A program made the translations under genes and the position numbers. This document shows, piece by piece, positions 8,247-16,634 of a stretch of 64,000 nucleotides of DNA. The notes below the pieces were generated by a model. The model ran no database searches. It saw nothing but the letters and a program-made list of their open reading frames with translations, and was not told the DNA's origin. Source of the stretch: Anaerolinea sp. GTDB lineage: Bacteria; Chloroflexota; Anaerolineae; Anaerolineales; Villigracilaceae. The stretch spans positions 62,001 through 126,000 of the forward strand of contig DYID01000001.1 of assembly GCA_020723805.1 (NCBI GenBank), given 5' to 3'. The stretch's first letter is position 1. Each line of letters opens with the position of its first letter.

Positions 8247-9911
8247 TTGAAATTCGATCAGGTTAGGACTTTGGAAACGACACGCGCAACGATTTTCTCT
8301 ATTCGTAATGTTCGCTCTTATCCCATCAGCCCTCGATTGGCAATTGCCGCGGGGCTGGTGGCTTTGTTCGTTGCTGTGCCATTGTTTTACATTTTCATTC
8401 GCGCGCTGGGAGCGGAACCCGAAGCCTGGCAGAGGCTTTTACAAACGCGCCTATGGAAATTGCTGAGCAACACACTCCTGCTCGTCGCTGCGGTGACGGG
8501 CGGCGCGCTCCTGCTCGGCGTGAGCATGGCGTGGCTGACCGAGCGCACCGACCTGCCCGGCAAAAAAATCTTCCGCTGGATGCTTGCATTGCCGCTCGCT
8601 GTCCCGGCGTACATTGGCGGGATTGTGCATCTGGCATTGCTCCGTCCGCGTGGAGGGATCATTCCGCAATTTCTCGAAAGTCTCTTCGGTCAGCCCGTGC
8701 CGACGCCCAGTCCGCTGGGGTTTGGGGGTGCGGCGTTTATCCTCACGCTGTTCATGTATCCGTATGTGTATCTGTTGAGCGGTGCGGCGTTTCGGACGTT
8801 ACACGCCTCGCTCGAGGAAGCCGCGCGTGTCTTTGGGCGCACGCCCATACAGACTCTCTTCCACGTCACGCTGCCGGCCCTGCGACCCGGATTGACCGCC
8901 GGCGCTTTGCTCGTTGCCCTCGACATCCTCGCCGAATACGGGACCGTGGCTTTGCTCCGCTATGAGACCTTTTCCTCGGCGATCTTCATCCAACTTTCGG
9001 GTCGCTATGACCGTTCGGCGGCTTCTGTCTTGAGCGGCATTCTTGTCGCTATAGCCATTCTCATCCTGTGGGGCGAACTCCGTTTGCAGGGACAGGCGCG
9101 CTTCACGCAAATGGAAAGCGCCTGGCGACCCGCGCCGCTCGTGACTTTGGGCAAGTGGCGTCTTCCTGCGTTTTTGCTTGTGGGGGGCGTGGTCTCGGCA
9201 AGTTTGCTTGTGCCGTTCACAGTGCTGTTAATTTGGAGCATTCAGGCATTCCTCGACCCGCAGACCATGGCGACTTTGTTTCGTATAGGCACACAAGGAT
9301 TTGGCAGTTACATCTGGAACAGCCTGTGGAGTTCGAGCGCGGCGGCGGTGATCGCGGTCACGTTGTCATTGCCAGTGGCGCTGCTGGCGGTGCGGTATCC
9401 GCATCGTTTTTCGAGATTCATCTCCCGTTTTTGTCAGGTGGGATATGCCATCCCTGGCGTGGTCATTGCGCTCAGCCTGGTGCTGCTGGTGAATCGTTTC
9501 CTGCCATTCCTATATGCGACGCCGTTTGTGGTGGTGATTGCCTACGTCTTACGGCACATGCCCCAGGCGGTGAGGGCGAGCGAATCGGCGCTGAAGCAAC
9601 TCTCCCCGTCGCTGGAGGAGGCGTCGCGCACGCTGGGACGCACGTCATTGCAGACGCTGATTCAGGTCACCCTGCCGTTGATTCTGCCCGGTCTGCTGGC
9701 GGGAGGGTCGCTGGTCTTCCTCACTTCGCTCAAAGAACTGCCCGCCACCCTGTTGCTTCGACCCGCAGGTTTTGATACACTTGCCGTCCGTGTGTGGGTG
9801 TGGGCAGGGGAGGGGTTTTACTATCAAGCCGCGCCTGCCGCGCTGCTGTTGGTGCTGGTTTCGGCATTGCCGTTATCTTTTCTCCTGCGCAGGGAGCAAA
9901 TTTTCAAATGA
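8247..9911 (+). CDS. fbpB: Ferric iron ABC transporter, fused permease (FbpB type)
   Basis: The protein has two consecutive MetI-type permease domains, as in FbpB, with about twelve membrane helices. Each half has its own EAA coupling loop: EEAARVFGRTPIQTLFHVTLPALRPG in the first and EEASRTLGRTSLQTLIQVTLPLILPG in the second. These loops dock on the ATPase. The start is uncertain because no ATG lies near the N-terminus. TTG at 8247 is used, and TTG at 8271 is an alternative. The gap after fbpA is wide and holds a repeat, so it may have its own promoter. The last codon overlaps the ATPase start by four bases (ATGA). Confidence 0.9.
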   Translation: MKFDQVRTLETTRATIFSIRNVRSYPISPRLAIAAGLVALFVAVPLFYIFIRALGAEPEAWQRLLQTRLWKLLSNTLLLVAAVTGGALLLGVSMAWLTERTDLPGKKIFRWMLALPLAVPAYIGGIVHLALLRPRGGIIPQFLESLFGQPVPTPSPLGFGGAAFILTLFMYPYVYLLSGAAFRTLHASLEEAARVFGRTPIQTLFHVTLPALRPGLTAGALLVALDILAEYGTVALLRYETFSSAIFIQLSGRYDRSAASVLSGILVAIAILILWGELRLQGQARFTQMESAWRPAPLVTLGKWRLPAFLLVGGVVSASLLVPFTVLLIWSIQAFLDPQTMATLFRIGTQGFGSYIWNSLWSSSAAAVIAVTLSLPVALLAVRYPHRFSRFISRFCQVGYAIPGVVIALSLVLLVNRFLPFLYATPFVVVIAYVLRHMPQAVRASESALKQLSPSLEEASRTLGRTSLQTLIQVTLPLILPGLLAGGSLVFLTSLKELPATLLLRPAGFDTLAVRVWVWAGEGFYYQAAPAALLLVLVSALPLSFLLRREQIFK

Positions 9912-10963
9912 CAACTTTGGAAGTACGTCATCTCGTCAAGAAATTTCATGGTTCCGAGCGTTCCGCTGTGAACGATGTTTCGTTCGAACTGGGTGCGGAC
10001 GAAATCCTCGCCCTCGTCGGTCCGAGCGGATGCGGCAAGACGACCACTCTGCGCCTCATCGCCGGGCTCGAACGCCCAGACGCGGGTCTCATCCGCCTGA
10101 ACGACCGCGTGGTTGCTTCCGAGTCGGTTTTTGTCCCGCCCGAACAGCGCGGCGTGGGAATGGTGTTCCAGGACCATGCTTTGTTCCCGCATCTGACTGT
10201 CTATGAAAACGTTGCTTTCGGCTTGCGAGGAAAGAAGCCCGATGAAATTAAAACCGCCGTCGGCGAGATGCTTCATCTTGTCGGGTTGTTGTCGCTGTCG
10301 AAGCGATATCCGCACGAATTGTCGGGAGGGGAGCGTCAGCGCGTGGCGTTGGCGCGAGCGTTGGCGCCGCGTCCTGTCCTCCTGTTGATGGATGAACCGT
10401 TCAGCAGTCTCGACGCCGATTTACGGGCGGAAGTCCGCGAGCATGTACGCAACATCCTCAAGTCCATGCGGGCAACGGTAATCTTCGTCACGCATGATCA
10501 GGATGAGGCGTTGTTCATGGGCGACCGTCTTGCTGTGTTGAACAAGGGCGAACTGGAACAGATCGGCACGCCCGAGGAAATCTTCCACGAATCGAATACG
10601 CGCTTTGTGGCGGAGTTCATAGGCGACAGCGACTTTTTACGGGGCAGGGTGGCGGCGGGCGGAATCCAGACCGAAATTGGTCTGCTGAACCAAATTGTTG
10701 ACCTGCCCGTTTCGACGCCCGTCGAGATTGCCGTCCGCGCCGACGACATTGACTTCGAGATTGACGGAAGCGGCAACAGCCTGATTGTGGGGCGTTTCTT
10801 TCGCGGCGCGTTCAATTTGTATCGTCTGCGACTCAATTCGGGACAAATCCTGCATGCCTTCACCGACCACACGAAGATATTTCCCGTTGGTACGCGCGTG
10901 CGGGCGCGGGTGATCGCCGAACATCCGCTGACAGTGTTTTCATATCCCGAACTTGCCAAGTAG
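9908..10963 (+). CDS. fbpC: Ferric iron ABC transporter, ATP-binding protein (FbpC type)
   Basis: A canonical ABC ATPase is visible: Walker A GPSGCGKT, Q-loop VFQDHALFPH, signature LSGGERQRVALARAL, Walker B LLLMDEPFSSLD and the switch His in VTHDQDEA. A C-terminal extension of about 110 residues resembles the TOBE-type regulatory domain of Fbp/Pot importers. It powers the permease encoded immediately upstream, with a four-base ATGA overlap, so the two are translationally coupled. An upstream in-frame ATG lies inside fbpB and adds no family sequence, so it was rejected. Confidence 0.93.
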   Translation: MTTLEVRHLVKKFHGSERSAVNDVSFELGADEILALVGPSGCGKTTTLRLIAGLERPDAGLIRLNDRVVASESVFVPPEQRGVGMVFQDHALFPHLTVYENVAFGLRGKKPDEIKTAVGEMLHLVGLLSLSKRYPHELSGGERQRVALARALAPRPVLLLMDEPFSSLDADLRAEVREHVRNILKSMRATVIFVTHDQDEALFMGDRLAVLNKGELEQIGTPEEIFHESNTRFVAEFIGDSDFLRGRVAAGGIQTEIGLLNQIVDLPVSTPVEIAVRADDIDFEIDGSGNSLIVGRFFRGAFNLYRLRLNSGQILHAFTDHTKIFPVGTRVRARVIAEHPLTVFSYPELAK

Positions 10964-11007
10964 TCGGTCTTTTGGGGAGTGTCTAAAAGGCTGGGCTAAA
11001 GAAATTT

Positions 11008-11091
11008 CACCACAGAGAACACGGAGTCCACGGAGATTTTTCAAAGAGATTTTCTCCGTGATCTTTGTGCGCCCCGTGGTTAAATCTTTTG
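11008..11091. repeat. Dispersed inverted repeat downstream of fbpC
   Basis: The element starts ACCACAGAGAACACGGAG and ends CTTTGTGCGCCCCGTGGT, with CGGAGA/TCTCCG pairing inside. It is another copy of the CCACAGAG family. The 10964-11491 gap contains this copy, the one at 11130-11185, a further fragment near 11285-11325 (ATTCGTGTTCATCTGCG) and the FTR1 promoter block, but no gene. Confidence 0.75.
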
Positions 11092-11129
11092 GGTTCTACC
11101 GTTTTTAACGGGAAAGCCCAAAACCTTTA

Positions 11130-11185
11130 GCCACGGATTTCACGAATTCACACGGATTATCTAAAAATTCGTAAAAATCCGTGGC
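11130..11185. repeat. Dispersed inverted repeat (GCCACGGAT family)
   Basis: Arms GCCACGGAT and ATCCGTGGC enclose a second partial pairing between ACGAATT and AATTCGT. It is the same family as 2150-2205. Confidence 0.75.
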
Positions 11186-11366
11186 ATAAAACCTTACTCA
11201 CGAGGCATAATCCCGCCAGCAACGGGAGAGCCACACTTTCTTACACTTTCAAAAAGGGGATGCGGATTTTTGCAGAAGACGCGGGAATAAAAAATTCGTG
11301 TTCATCTGCGTTCGTTGGCGTTTTCCTCCCCCCGAACCAATATGCAAAGGTATCAGAACGGGTTAC

Positions 11367-11457
11367 ATTTATCAATCCCGTTGAAAACTGATTGCAAGCA
11401 AGTGTAAATAAATTTTACTAGTTGTATCTAGATAATTGAACTCATTCTGACTATAAC
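11367..11457 (+). promoter_or_regulatory. Conserved iron-island promoter/operator block upstream of the FTR1 gene
   Basis: This is the partner of 6690-6780. It contains TTTATCAATC, GTTGAAAACT, TTGCAA, the dyad GTAAA-N5-TTTAC (11404-11418), the palindrome TATCTAGATA (11425-11434) and a -10-like TATAAC (11452-11457) at the same relative position as TATACT in the other copy. Confidence 0.65.
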
Positions 11458-11491
11458 ATCGCCGTTGAAAAAATCACCTTTGGAGGATTAC

Positions 11492-12316
11492 ATGCTGTCA
11501 AGTTACCTGCTTTCCCTTCGTGAGGGAATTGAAGCCGCCTTGATCATTGGCATTTTATTGGGCGCTGTGCGCCTTATCAAACGTCCTGCCCTGATACCTG
11601 CCGTTTGGTTTGGGACATTGAGCGCGGTTGCCCTCAGCATTCTAAGCGCTGTTCTGTTGACGTTGCTGGGTCTCGAATTGGAAGGAACGGCAGAAGCCAT
11701 TTTTGAGGGCTTCACCATGTTGATTGCCGCCGCCCTGCTGACTTGGATGATCTTTTGGATGAGCGAACATTCACGCACCTTGAAAACCACCCTCGAAGCC
11801 GATATCCATCGCGCCTCGCACTTTGGCAGGCGCGCCATCTTCCTCGTTGCTTTTATCGCTGTCCTGCGCGAAGGCATCGAACTGGCTCTCTTCCTTACCG
11901 CAGCGACATTCGTCGCCGGTTCCTTTCAAACTCTCCTCGGCGCTGCTCTCGGGCTGGTCACGGCTATTTTGCTGGGATGGTCCATTTTTGCAAGCACGAT
12001 CCGTCTTGACCTGCGCCGTTTCTTCCAGGTAACCAGCGTCTTGCTGATTTTCTTTGCGGCGGGGTTGTTCGCTCACGGCGTCCATGAATTTATCGAAGTC
12101 GGCTGGCTGCCAGCCATCGTGGAAAACGTCTGGGATGTCAGTTTCCTTCTCAGCAAGGAATCCGTAATGGGTCAATTGATGAGCGCACTGTTCGGCTACA
12201 ACCCATCCCCCGATCTGACCGAAGTCATCGCATACCTTGCATACTTTGCCGCCATCGGCATTGGGCTTCAGTGGTCCAGCCACAGAACGGCAAAAACAGT
12301 ACAACTAAACGTCTAA
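11492..12316 (+). CDS. FTR1-family high-affinity iron permease
   Basis: The 274-residue membrane protein has about seven helices and the two FTR1 hallmark motifs REGIE at residues 10-14 and 126-130, each inside a helix. In this family the paired Arg-Glu-Gly-x-Glu motifs bind iron during translocation. TGGAGG precedes the ATG at a good distance; an earlier in-frame TTG was rejected. No cupredoxin or DyP-type partner gene (EfeO/EfeB) lies next to it, so it may work alone or with the Fbp binding protein. The conserved upstream block suggests iron-responsive transcription shared with fbpA. Confidence 0.9.
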   Translation: MLSSYLLSLREGIEAALIIGILLGAVRLIKRPALIPAVWFGTLSAVALSILSAVLLTLLGLELEGTAEAIFEGFTMLIAAALLTWMIFWMSEHSRTLKTTLEADIHRASHFGRRAIFLVAFIAVLREGIELALFLTAATFVAGSFQTLLGAALGLVTAILLGWSIFASTIRLDLRRFFQVTSVLLIFFAAGLFAHGVHEFIEVGWLPAIVENVWDVSFLLSKESVMGQLMSALFGYNPSPDLTEVIAYLAYFAAIGIGLQWSSHRTAKTVQLNV

Positions 12317-12514
12317 TCAAACCCAGACGGCGCATCAAAAAAACGCTTGTGTTTCAAATCGTCTCTCCTCCCTGACGATTTCAGAACCTGATGTTACACG
12401 TCTCGAAGGTTTGTCCTGTGCCGCTCGACAAACTCCTTTCAGAGAATTTCACCCCCAGCGATGCTTTCGGGACGTTCTCTGCAAAGTGAGTTGTAAAAAC
12501 GTTTGAACTGCTGA

Positions 12515-12553
12515 GATGCCGGGGCGCAAAGGAAAAATCCCTGCCCCGGCGTC
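12515..12553 (+). terminator. GC-rich hairpin downstream of the FTR1 gene
   Basis: An 11-bp stem, GATGCCGGGGC with GCCCCGGCGTC, has a 17-nt A-rich loop. Only TTAG follows, so termination would be weak. It lies 200 bases beyond the FTR1 stop. Confidence 0.35.
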
Positions 12554-12589
12554 TTAGTGGTTGGTGTAAGTTTCCATCCTATCCGAAAC

Positions 12590-12730
12590 TTTGCTACCGT
12601 ACAACGGTGAAAACCTCAACGCGAATTGCGCTGATTAGACAGATGGCGCGGATTTTTTTTGAAAAAAATCAGCGAAATCCGCGACATCCGCGTTGAAAAT
12701 GAATTTTGCTCAAAGTTTGTACGGTAGAGA
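12590..12730. mobile_element. Candidate miniature inverted-repeat element with 9-bp flanking direct repeats
   Basis: Perfect 11-bp terminal inverted repeats, CTACCGTACAA (12594-12604) and TTGTACGGTAG (12717-12727), bound a segment with an internal CAACGCG/CGCGTTG palindrome. The 9-mer ATCCGAAAC occurs on both sides (12581-12589 and 12731-12739), as a target-site duplication would. It has no coding capacity. Confidence 0.5.
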
Positions 12731-12795
12731 ATCCGAAACCAAAAGAGGGGGAAAGACACTCACCAATCCCTAGTAAAATTCTGTGTAAATCTACA

Positions 12796-12823
12796 TTGTC
12801 TTGCCGAAAAATCTGCCTAAAAT
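12796..12823 (+). promoter_or_regulatory. Possible promoter for the PucC-like gene
   Basis: TTGTCT and TAAAAT are separated by 16 bases, about 95 bases before the ATG. The rest of the 12317-12919 gap holds the hairpin and the inverted-repeat element described separately, and a short ATTACCA tandem repeat (about 12886-12910) just before the start codon. Confidence 0.35.
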
Positions 12824-12919
12824 TGTCAAAAACGAGGCGAGGGCGCACATTCCGCCCTTGCCCTGTTTAACCCTCGCTCCCTCAATTACCAATTACCAAT
12901 TACCAATTACCAACCTCCT

Positions 12920-14260
12920 ATGCTCCTCAAACGCCTCCAACTTGCCCTCATCCACACCGCCGTCGCCATGACGCTCGTTCCCATCAACAGCACCCTCAAC
13001 CGCGTCATGATCTTCGACCTCGGCATCTCCAAGACCCTCTTCACCCTGCTCGCCATCTTCCCCTATCTGCTTTCGCCCATCCAGGTTGCCATCGGCTCCT
13101 TCTCCGACCGTCATCCCATCCTTGGGTACCGCCGCACGCCCTACATCCTCGCCGGGCTTCTGCTGTGCGTGATTGGCGTTGCCGTCTCGCCGCAGGTTGC
13201 CCTGCTCATCAGCCAAAACTTCACGCTCGGCATCCTCGCGGGCGTGCTTGCCTTTGGCGCATGGGGCATGGGCTACAACCTCTCCGCCGTCTCTTATCTC
13301 TCCCTCGCATCCGAACTCTCCGGCGAAAAGGGACGCGGCAAAACCATCGCGACCATGTTCACGCTCATGGTCATCGGCTTGATTGCGACCGGCATCAGCC
13401 TCAGCCGCCTCGTCCCGACCTTTGACCCTGCCACCCTCGAACGCGCCTTCCTCATCGTCGCCGCCTCTGCCCTGACCTTGGGACTGCTCGGTCTCTTCAA
13501 ACTGGAGCCACGCTTCAGCCTTTCCTCCTCTCCTCAAGCCGAAGGCATGATGGGGGGACAAAGGGGGGCTCCCAAATCGGACACTTACACCATCCGCGAA
13601 ATGACCGCCGCCATCACCGAAAACCGCGTGGCGAAGATTTTCTTCCTCTACCTGCTCCTGCTCCTTGCCGCCATCCTTGGGCAGGACGTTTTGCTCGAAC
13701 CCTTCGCCGCCCAAGCCTTCGGCATGACTCTCGAACAAACCTCGCGCATCGTCTCCATCACCAACACCTTTACCCTGATTGCCTTCATCGTGGCGGGCAT
13801 CCTCGACGGGCGCGTCAAAAAGAAATACGTCGCCCAATCGGGCAACCTCGGCGCGCTGATCGGCTTCCTCACCATCGTCCTTAGCGGACTGACCGCCAGC
13901 ACAACCGCTTTCTACATTGGCATCACCCTGCTGGGATTTGGCACCGGCATCTCCACCATTGCCAACCTCTCGCTCATGTTCGACCTGACCGTGCCGGAGA
14001 AGACCGGACTCTACATCGGCGCGTGGGGCTTCTCGAACGGACTCTCGCGCCTCGTCGGTCTGCTCATGGCGGGCGTGGTGGCAGACGTGGCGACGGCGTT
14101 CACCGGCGACGCTTTGCACGGATACTTGGTCGTCTTCGGCATCGAGGCATTGATGTTGTTCGCGGCGGCAATCATGCTCTACCGCATTGACGTTGCCGCC
14201 TTCCAGAAACAAGCCCACGAACCCTCCTTTACCGACAGGGTCGCCGTGGTGGCAGATTGA
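12920..14260 (+). CDS. MFS transporter, PucC/bacteriochlorophyll-delivery (BCD) family
   Basis: The 446-residue protein has about twelve membrane helices and the PucC-type loop motif GSFSDRHPILGYRRTPYI between helices 2 and 3. BCD-family members are known mainly from phototrophs, where they assist pigment-protein assembly. No photosynthesis gene is visible in this window, so the substrate here is unknown. A hydrophilic stretch near residues 200-215 (SPQAEGMMGGQRGAPKSD) looks like a later insertion in the central cytoplasmic loop. The next gene, on the same strand 54 bases away, encodes a DNA-binding protein that may belong with it. Confidence 0.82.
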   Translation: MLLKRLQLALIHTAVAMTLVPINSTLNRVMIFDLGISKTLFTLLAIFPYLLSPIQVAIGSFSDRHPILGYRRTPYILAGLLLCVIGVAVSPQVALLISQNFTLGILAGVLAFGAWGMGYNLSAVSYLSLASELSGEKGRGKTIATMFTLMVIGLIATGISLSRLVPTFDPATLERAFLIVAASALTLGLLGLFKLEPRFSLSSSPQAEGMMGGQRGAPKSDTYTIREMTAAITENRVAKIFFLYLLLLLAAILGQDVLLEPFAAQAFGMTLEQTSRIVSITNTFTLIAFIVAGILDGRVKKKYVAQSGNLGALIGFLTIVLSGLTASTTAFYIGITLLGFGTGISTIANLSLMFDLTVPEKTGLYIGAWGFSNGLSRLVGLLMAGVVADVATAFTGDALHGYLVVFGIEALMLFAAAIMLYRIDVAAFQKQAHEPSFTDRVAVVAD

Positions 14261-14265
14261 GTTAT

Positions 14266-14296
14266 TGCGTAGCGGACGTTCTCTAACGTCCGAAAC
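14266..14296. repeat. GCGTAG-hairpin small repeat
   Basis: GCGTAG is followed by the perfect hairpin CGGACGTT-CTCT-AACGTCCG. Related copies lie at 53340-53395 and 62468-62493. Confidence 0.7.
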
Positions 14297-14314
14297 CGCG
14301 CAGGATGGACACAC

Positions 14315-14941
14315 ATGACCGACGAATGGCTTACCCTCAGCGACGCGGCAAAACTGCTTGGCGTGCATCCCAGTACGGTGCGGCTTTGGTCCGACAAGGG
14401 CGCGATCCCTGTCCACAAAACACAGGGCGGACACCGCCGCTACAAGCGCAGTGAAATCCTCCTTTGGGCGGATTCCAATTCAAAGTCCAGGAATGAAGCG
14501 CTCGAACCCGAAGGGATGATGAATGAAGTGGTGAAGAACGTCCGTATGCAGATTTCGGAGGGACGTCTTCAGGAGGAATCTTGGTATCAAAAACTGGATG
14601 AGGATGCGCGTTCCCAGTATCGCATGAGCGCGCGCTCATTGTTCCAGGGGCTGATGACCTACATGACCACGGACGGACATGAAGCCGCTCAGGAGGCGTA
14701 TGCCATCGGTTACGAATATGCCTCGCGCGCGCGCCGCTACAACCTCAGTTACGTGGACGCGGCGAAGGCGTTCCTGTTCTTCCGCGATGCGCTGGTCGAG
14801 TCGATCATCAAGGTGTATAGCGAGGCAAACATCCCCGTCAAACGCGCCGCCGAGATGTATACCAAAATTCACACCTTCACCGACGATATTTTGATCAGCC
14901 TGCTGGAAACCTACCGCAAACTGGAACATGCGAATCACTGA
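14315..14941 (+). CDS. MerR/excisionase-type HTH protein with helical sensor domain
   Basis: Residues 5-52 form a MerR/BldC-like helix-turn-helix (LTLSDAAKLLGVHPSTVRLWSDKGAIPVHKTQGGHRRYKRSEILLW). Residues 75-205 are all-helical (ESWYQKLDEDARSQYRMSARSLFQGLMTYM onward) and resemble RsbR/RsbU-type helical N-terminal domains. That second assignment is only by pattern. It is probably a transcription regulator responding through the C-terminal domain. The ATG lies after a small GCGTAG hairpin repeat. A promoter with a TATAAT box begins just after its stop for the next gene. Confidence 0.75.
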   Translation: MTDEWLTLSDAAKLLGVHPSTVRLWSDKGAIPVHKTQGGHRRYKRSEILLWADSNSKSRNEALEPEGMMNEVVKNVRMQISEGRLQEESWYQKLDEDARSQYRMSARSLFQGLMTYMTTDGHEAAQEAYAIGYEYASRARRYNLSYVDAAKAFLFFRDALVESIIKVYSEANIPVKRAAEMYTKIHTFTDDILISLLETYRKLEHANH

Positions 14942-14946
14942 GGCGG

Positions 14947-14952
14947 TATAAT
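14947..14952 (+). promoter_or_regulatory. -10 box of a probably leaderless transcript
   Basis: A perfect TATAAT ends six bases before the next ATG, so transcription would begin at or next to the start codon. There is no Shine-Dalgarno sequence and no good -35 hexamer. Confidence 0.55.
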
Positions 14953-14958
14953 CTCCGC

Positions 14959-15447
14959 ATGTTCCTGAACCTTCCCCTCATCCTCGAAACGCGGCGCAAC
15001 CACGCGCTCGAACATGCCACTCTCCACATCCTTGCGCGCCAATACCGCAATCAAACCATGGCGGGACATTCCAATCCCACAGGCTTTTTCCTGCTCGGCG
15101 ATTTTCGCACCGAAGACGTGAAATCCGCGGCGGCGGAAGCCCTTGCCCGACTCAAAGCCGGCGAAAGCGGACTTGCCATTCACCCCGGCTGCGGCACCAA
15201 CCTGGTCGCCGCGGCGGTTCTTCCCGCGACCTTTGCCTGGGCGCCGCTTCGAGGAGCCAAATCCACCCGCTGGCGGCTCCTCCTCATCCCCTTCGCCCTG
15301 GCGCTTGCCCTGTTCGGATACTTCCTCAGCAAGCCCCTCGGTCCCTGGCTTCAGAAATACATCACCACCGAAGCCGACCCGGGCGGAATGCAGATCGTGG
15401 ATGTGGTCTTCGTCCGCAAAGGCGTGCATCGTGTTGTGACGAGGTGA
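14959..15447 (+). CDS. Conserved membrane protein, DUF6391-like
   Basis: The 162-residue protein begins with the conserved-looking block ETRRNHALEHATLHIL, then GHSNPTGFFLLGDF and LAIHPGCGTNLVAA. A single strong membrane segment follows near residues 112-130 (LLLIPFALALALFGYFLSKPLG). I recall this pattern from the uncharacterised DUF6391 family in cyanobacteria and Chloroflexota; the name is from memory. The His and Cys residues could bind a cofactor or metal, but no function is known. It appears to be translated from a leaderless mRNA. Confidence 0.65.
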   Translation: MFLNLPLILETRRNHALEHATLHILARQYRNQTMAGHSNPTGFFLLGDFRTEDVKSAAAEALARLKAGESGLAIHPGCGTNLVAAAVLPATFAWAPLRGAKSTRWRLLLIPFALALALFGYFLSKPLGPWLQKYITTEADPGGMQIVDVVFVRKGVHRVVTR

Positions 15448-15450
15448 GAG

Positions 15451-15510
15451 GTACACAGGTACAGCGATACACAAGTACACAAGTACACAGGTACACACGT
15501 ACACACGTAA
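15451..15510. repeat. Tandem GTACACA repeat
   Basis: Seven or so units of GTACACAN (some imperfect, period 8) run in tandem. They are followed by a pyrimidine tract of CCACTTTC/CCACTTCC units that reaches nearly to the holA start. There are no spacers of CRISPR type. Confidence 0.85.
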
Positions 15511-15587
15511 CTCGTATTCCTCCACTTCCCACTTTCCACTTCCCACTTTCTACTTTCTTCTTTCTTCACACTTCAATTCCCCTCCCC

Positions 15588-16553
15588 ATGCCCCTCCACT
15601 TCCTCTTTGGCAACGACGAATTCGCCATCTCGCGCAAACTCAAAGACTTCGAGTCTGACTTTCCCGACCCCACCAGCGCGGACATGAACACCGCCCGCCT
15701 CGACGCGCGCTCTGCCAGCGAAGACGACCTGAACAACGCCGTCAACGCCATGCCGTTCCTTGCCAAGCGGCGGCTGGTTTTTCTGGCAAACCCCTCCGCC
15801 AAATACAACAATCCTTCCGCCCGCAAGAAATTCCTCGAATTCATCGAAAACGCGCCCGACACCACGCGGCTGGTGATGTATGAAACGGTGGAGCCGCGCG
15901 ACGCCGACAAACACTGGCTGGTCAAATGGGCGGAAAAGAACAGCGGGAAAATCCAAACTAAAGCCTTCATGCTCCCGAAGTTGAGAGACATGACCGGCTG
16001 GATCGTCAACGAGACGAAAAATCAGGGCGGGCAAATCGAACCGCGCGCCGCCGAAATGCTCAAAGACATGGTCGGCGTGGACACGCGTCAGGCGGGGATG
16101 GAAATCTCGAAGTTGTTGGCGTATGTCAATTGGGCGCGCCCGGTCACCAGTCAGGATGTGGAGGCGGTCTGCATCGTCACCTCCCAGCAGTCCGTCTTCG
16201 ATTTCGTGGATGCGCTCTCGAACGGTAATGGCAAATCCGCTCAGCACCTTCTACACCGTCTGCTCGAAACCGAAGACCCGTTTGCGCTGTGGGGGATGGT
16301 GGTGCGGCAATTCCGTTTGTTATTACAGGCGCGTGAAATTTTGGACGGGCGCGGCGGCAAGGACGACGTGGCGCGCGCGCTGGGCGTGCATCCCTTTGTG
16401 GCGGAAAAGACCGCCCAACAAGCCGCGCACTTTTCGATGGAAACGCTCGAAGTGATTTATCGCCGACTGTTGAAGATTGACGAGGGGGTAAAGACCAGCC
16501 AGGTCACGCTCGACCTGGCTCTGGATACGCTGGTGGTGGAGTTGACGCGGTAA
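15588..16553 (+). CDS. holA: DNA polymerase III subunit delta
   Basis: The clamp-loader delta subunit opens the sliding clamp during replication. The 321 residues show the family pattern: an N-terminal HFLFGNDEFAISRKL, then the degenerate AAA+ region with MPFLAKRRLVFLANP, FVDALSNGNGKSAQHLLHRLL and LWGMVVRQFRLLLQAREI. The C-terminus ends in helices with VHPFVAEKTAQQAAHF and LDLALDTLVVEL. I chose the ATG that starts MPLHFLFG, because upstream in-frame codons translate the tandem repeat and pyrimidine tract. There is no obvious partner gene nearby. Confidence 0.9.
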   Translation: MPLHFLFGNDEFAISRKLKDFESDFPDPTSADMNTARLDARSASEDDLNNAVNAMPFLAKRRLVFLANPSAKYNNPSARKKFLEFIENAPDTTRLVMYETVEPRDADKHWLVKWAEKNSGKIQTKAFMLPKLRDMTGWIVNETKNQGGQIEPRAAEMLKDMVGVDTRQAGMEISKLLAYVNWARPVTSQDVEAVCIVTSQQSVFDFVDALSNGNGKSAQHLLHRLLETEDPFALWGMVVRQFRLLLQAREILDGRGGKDDVARALGVHPFVAEKTAQQAAHFSMETLEVIYRRLLKIDEGVKTSQVTLDLALDTLVVELTR

Positions 16554-16634
16554 CCTCATTGCGAGCGTTGGTCGAGTAGTTCCGCATGTTTTTCGCGGGA
16601 TGTATCGAGACCAACGTGAAGCAATCTCCTGATT

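Noticed and set aside
8216..8266. A 16-codon ATG frame before the fbpB start as the true fbpB N-terminus
   Set aside because: It is in another frame, ends at TAG and has no conserved sequence. A frameshift could be imagined but nothing supports it.
12893..14434. A 513-codon minus-strand frame opposite the PucC-like gene
   Set aside because: Its sequence is low-complexity (Gly, Glu, Asp, Arg-rich) without family motifs, and the plus strand encodes a convincing MFS protein.
15451..15510. Tandem GTACACA units as a CRISPR array
   Set aside because: The period is 8 bases with no unique spacers, so it is a microsatellite-like tract.
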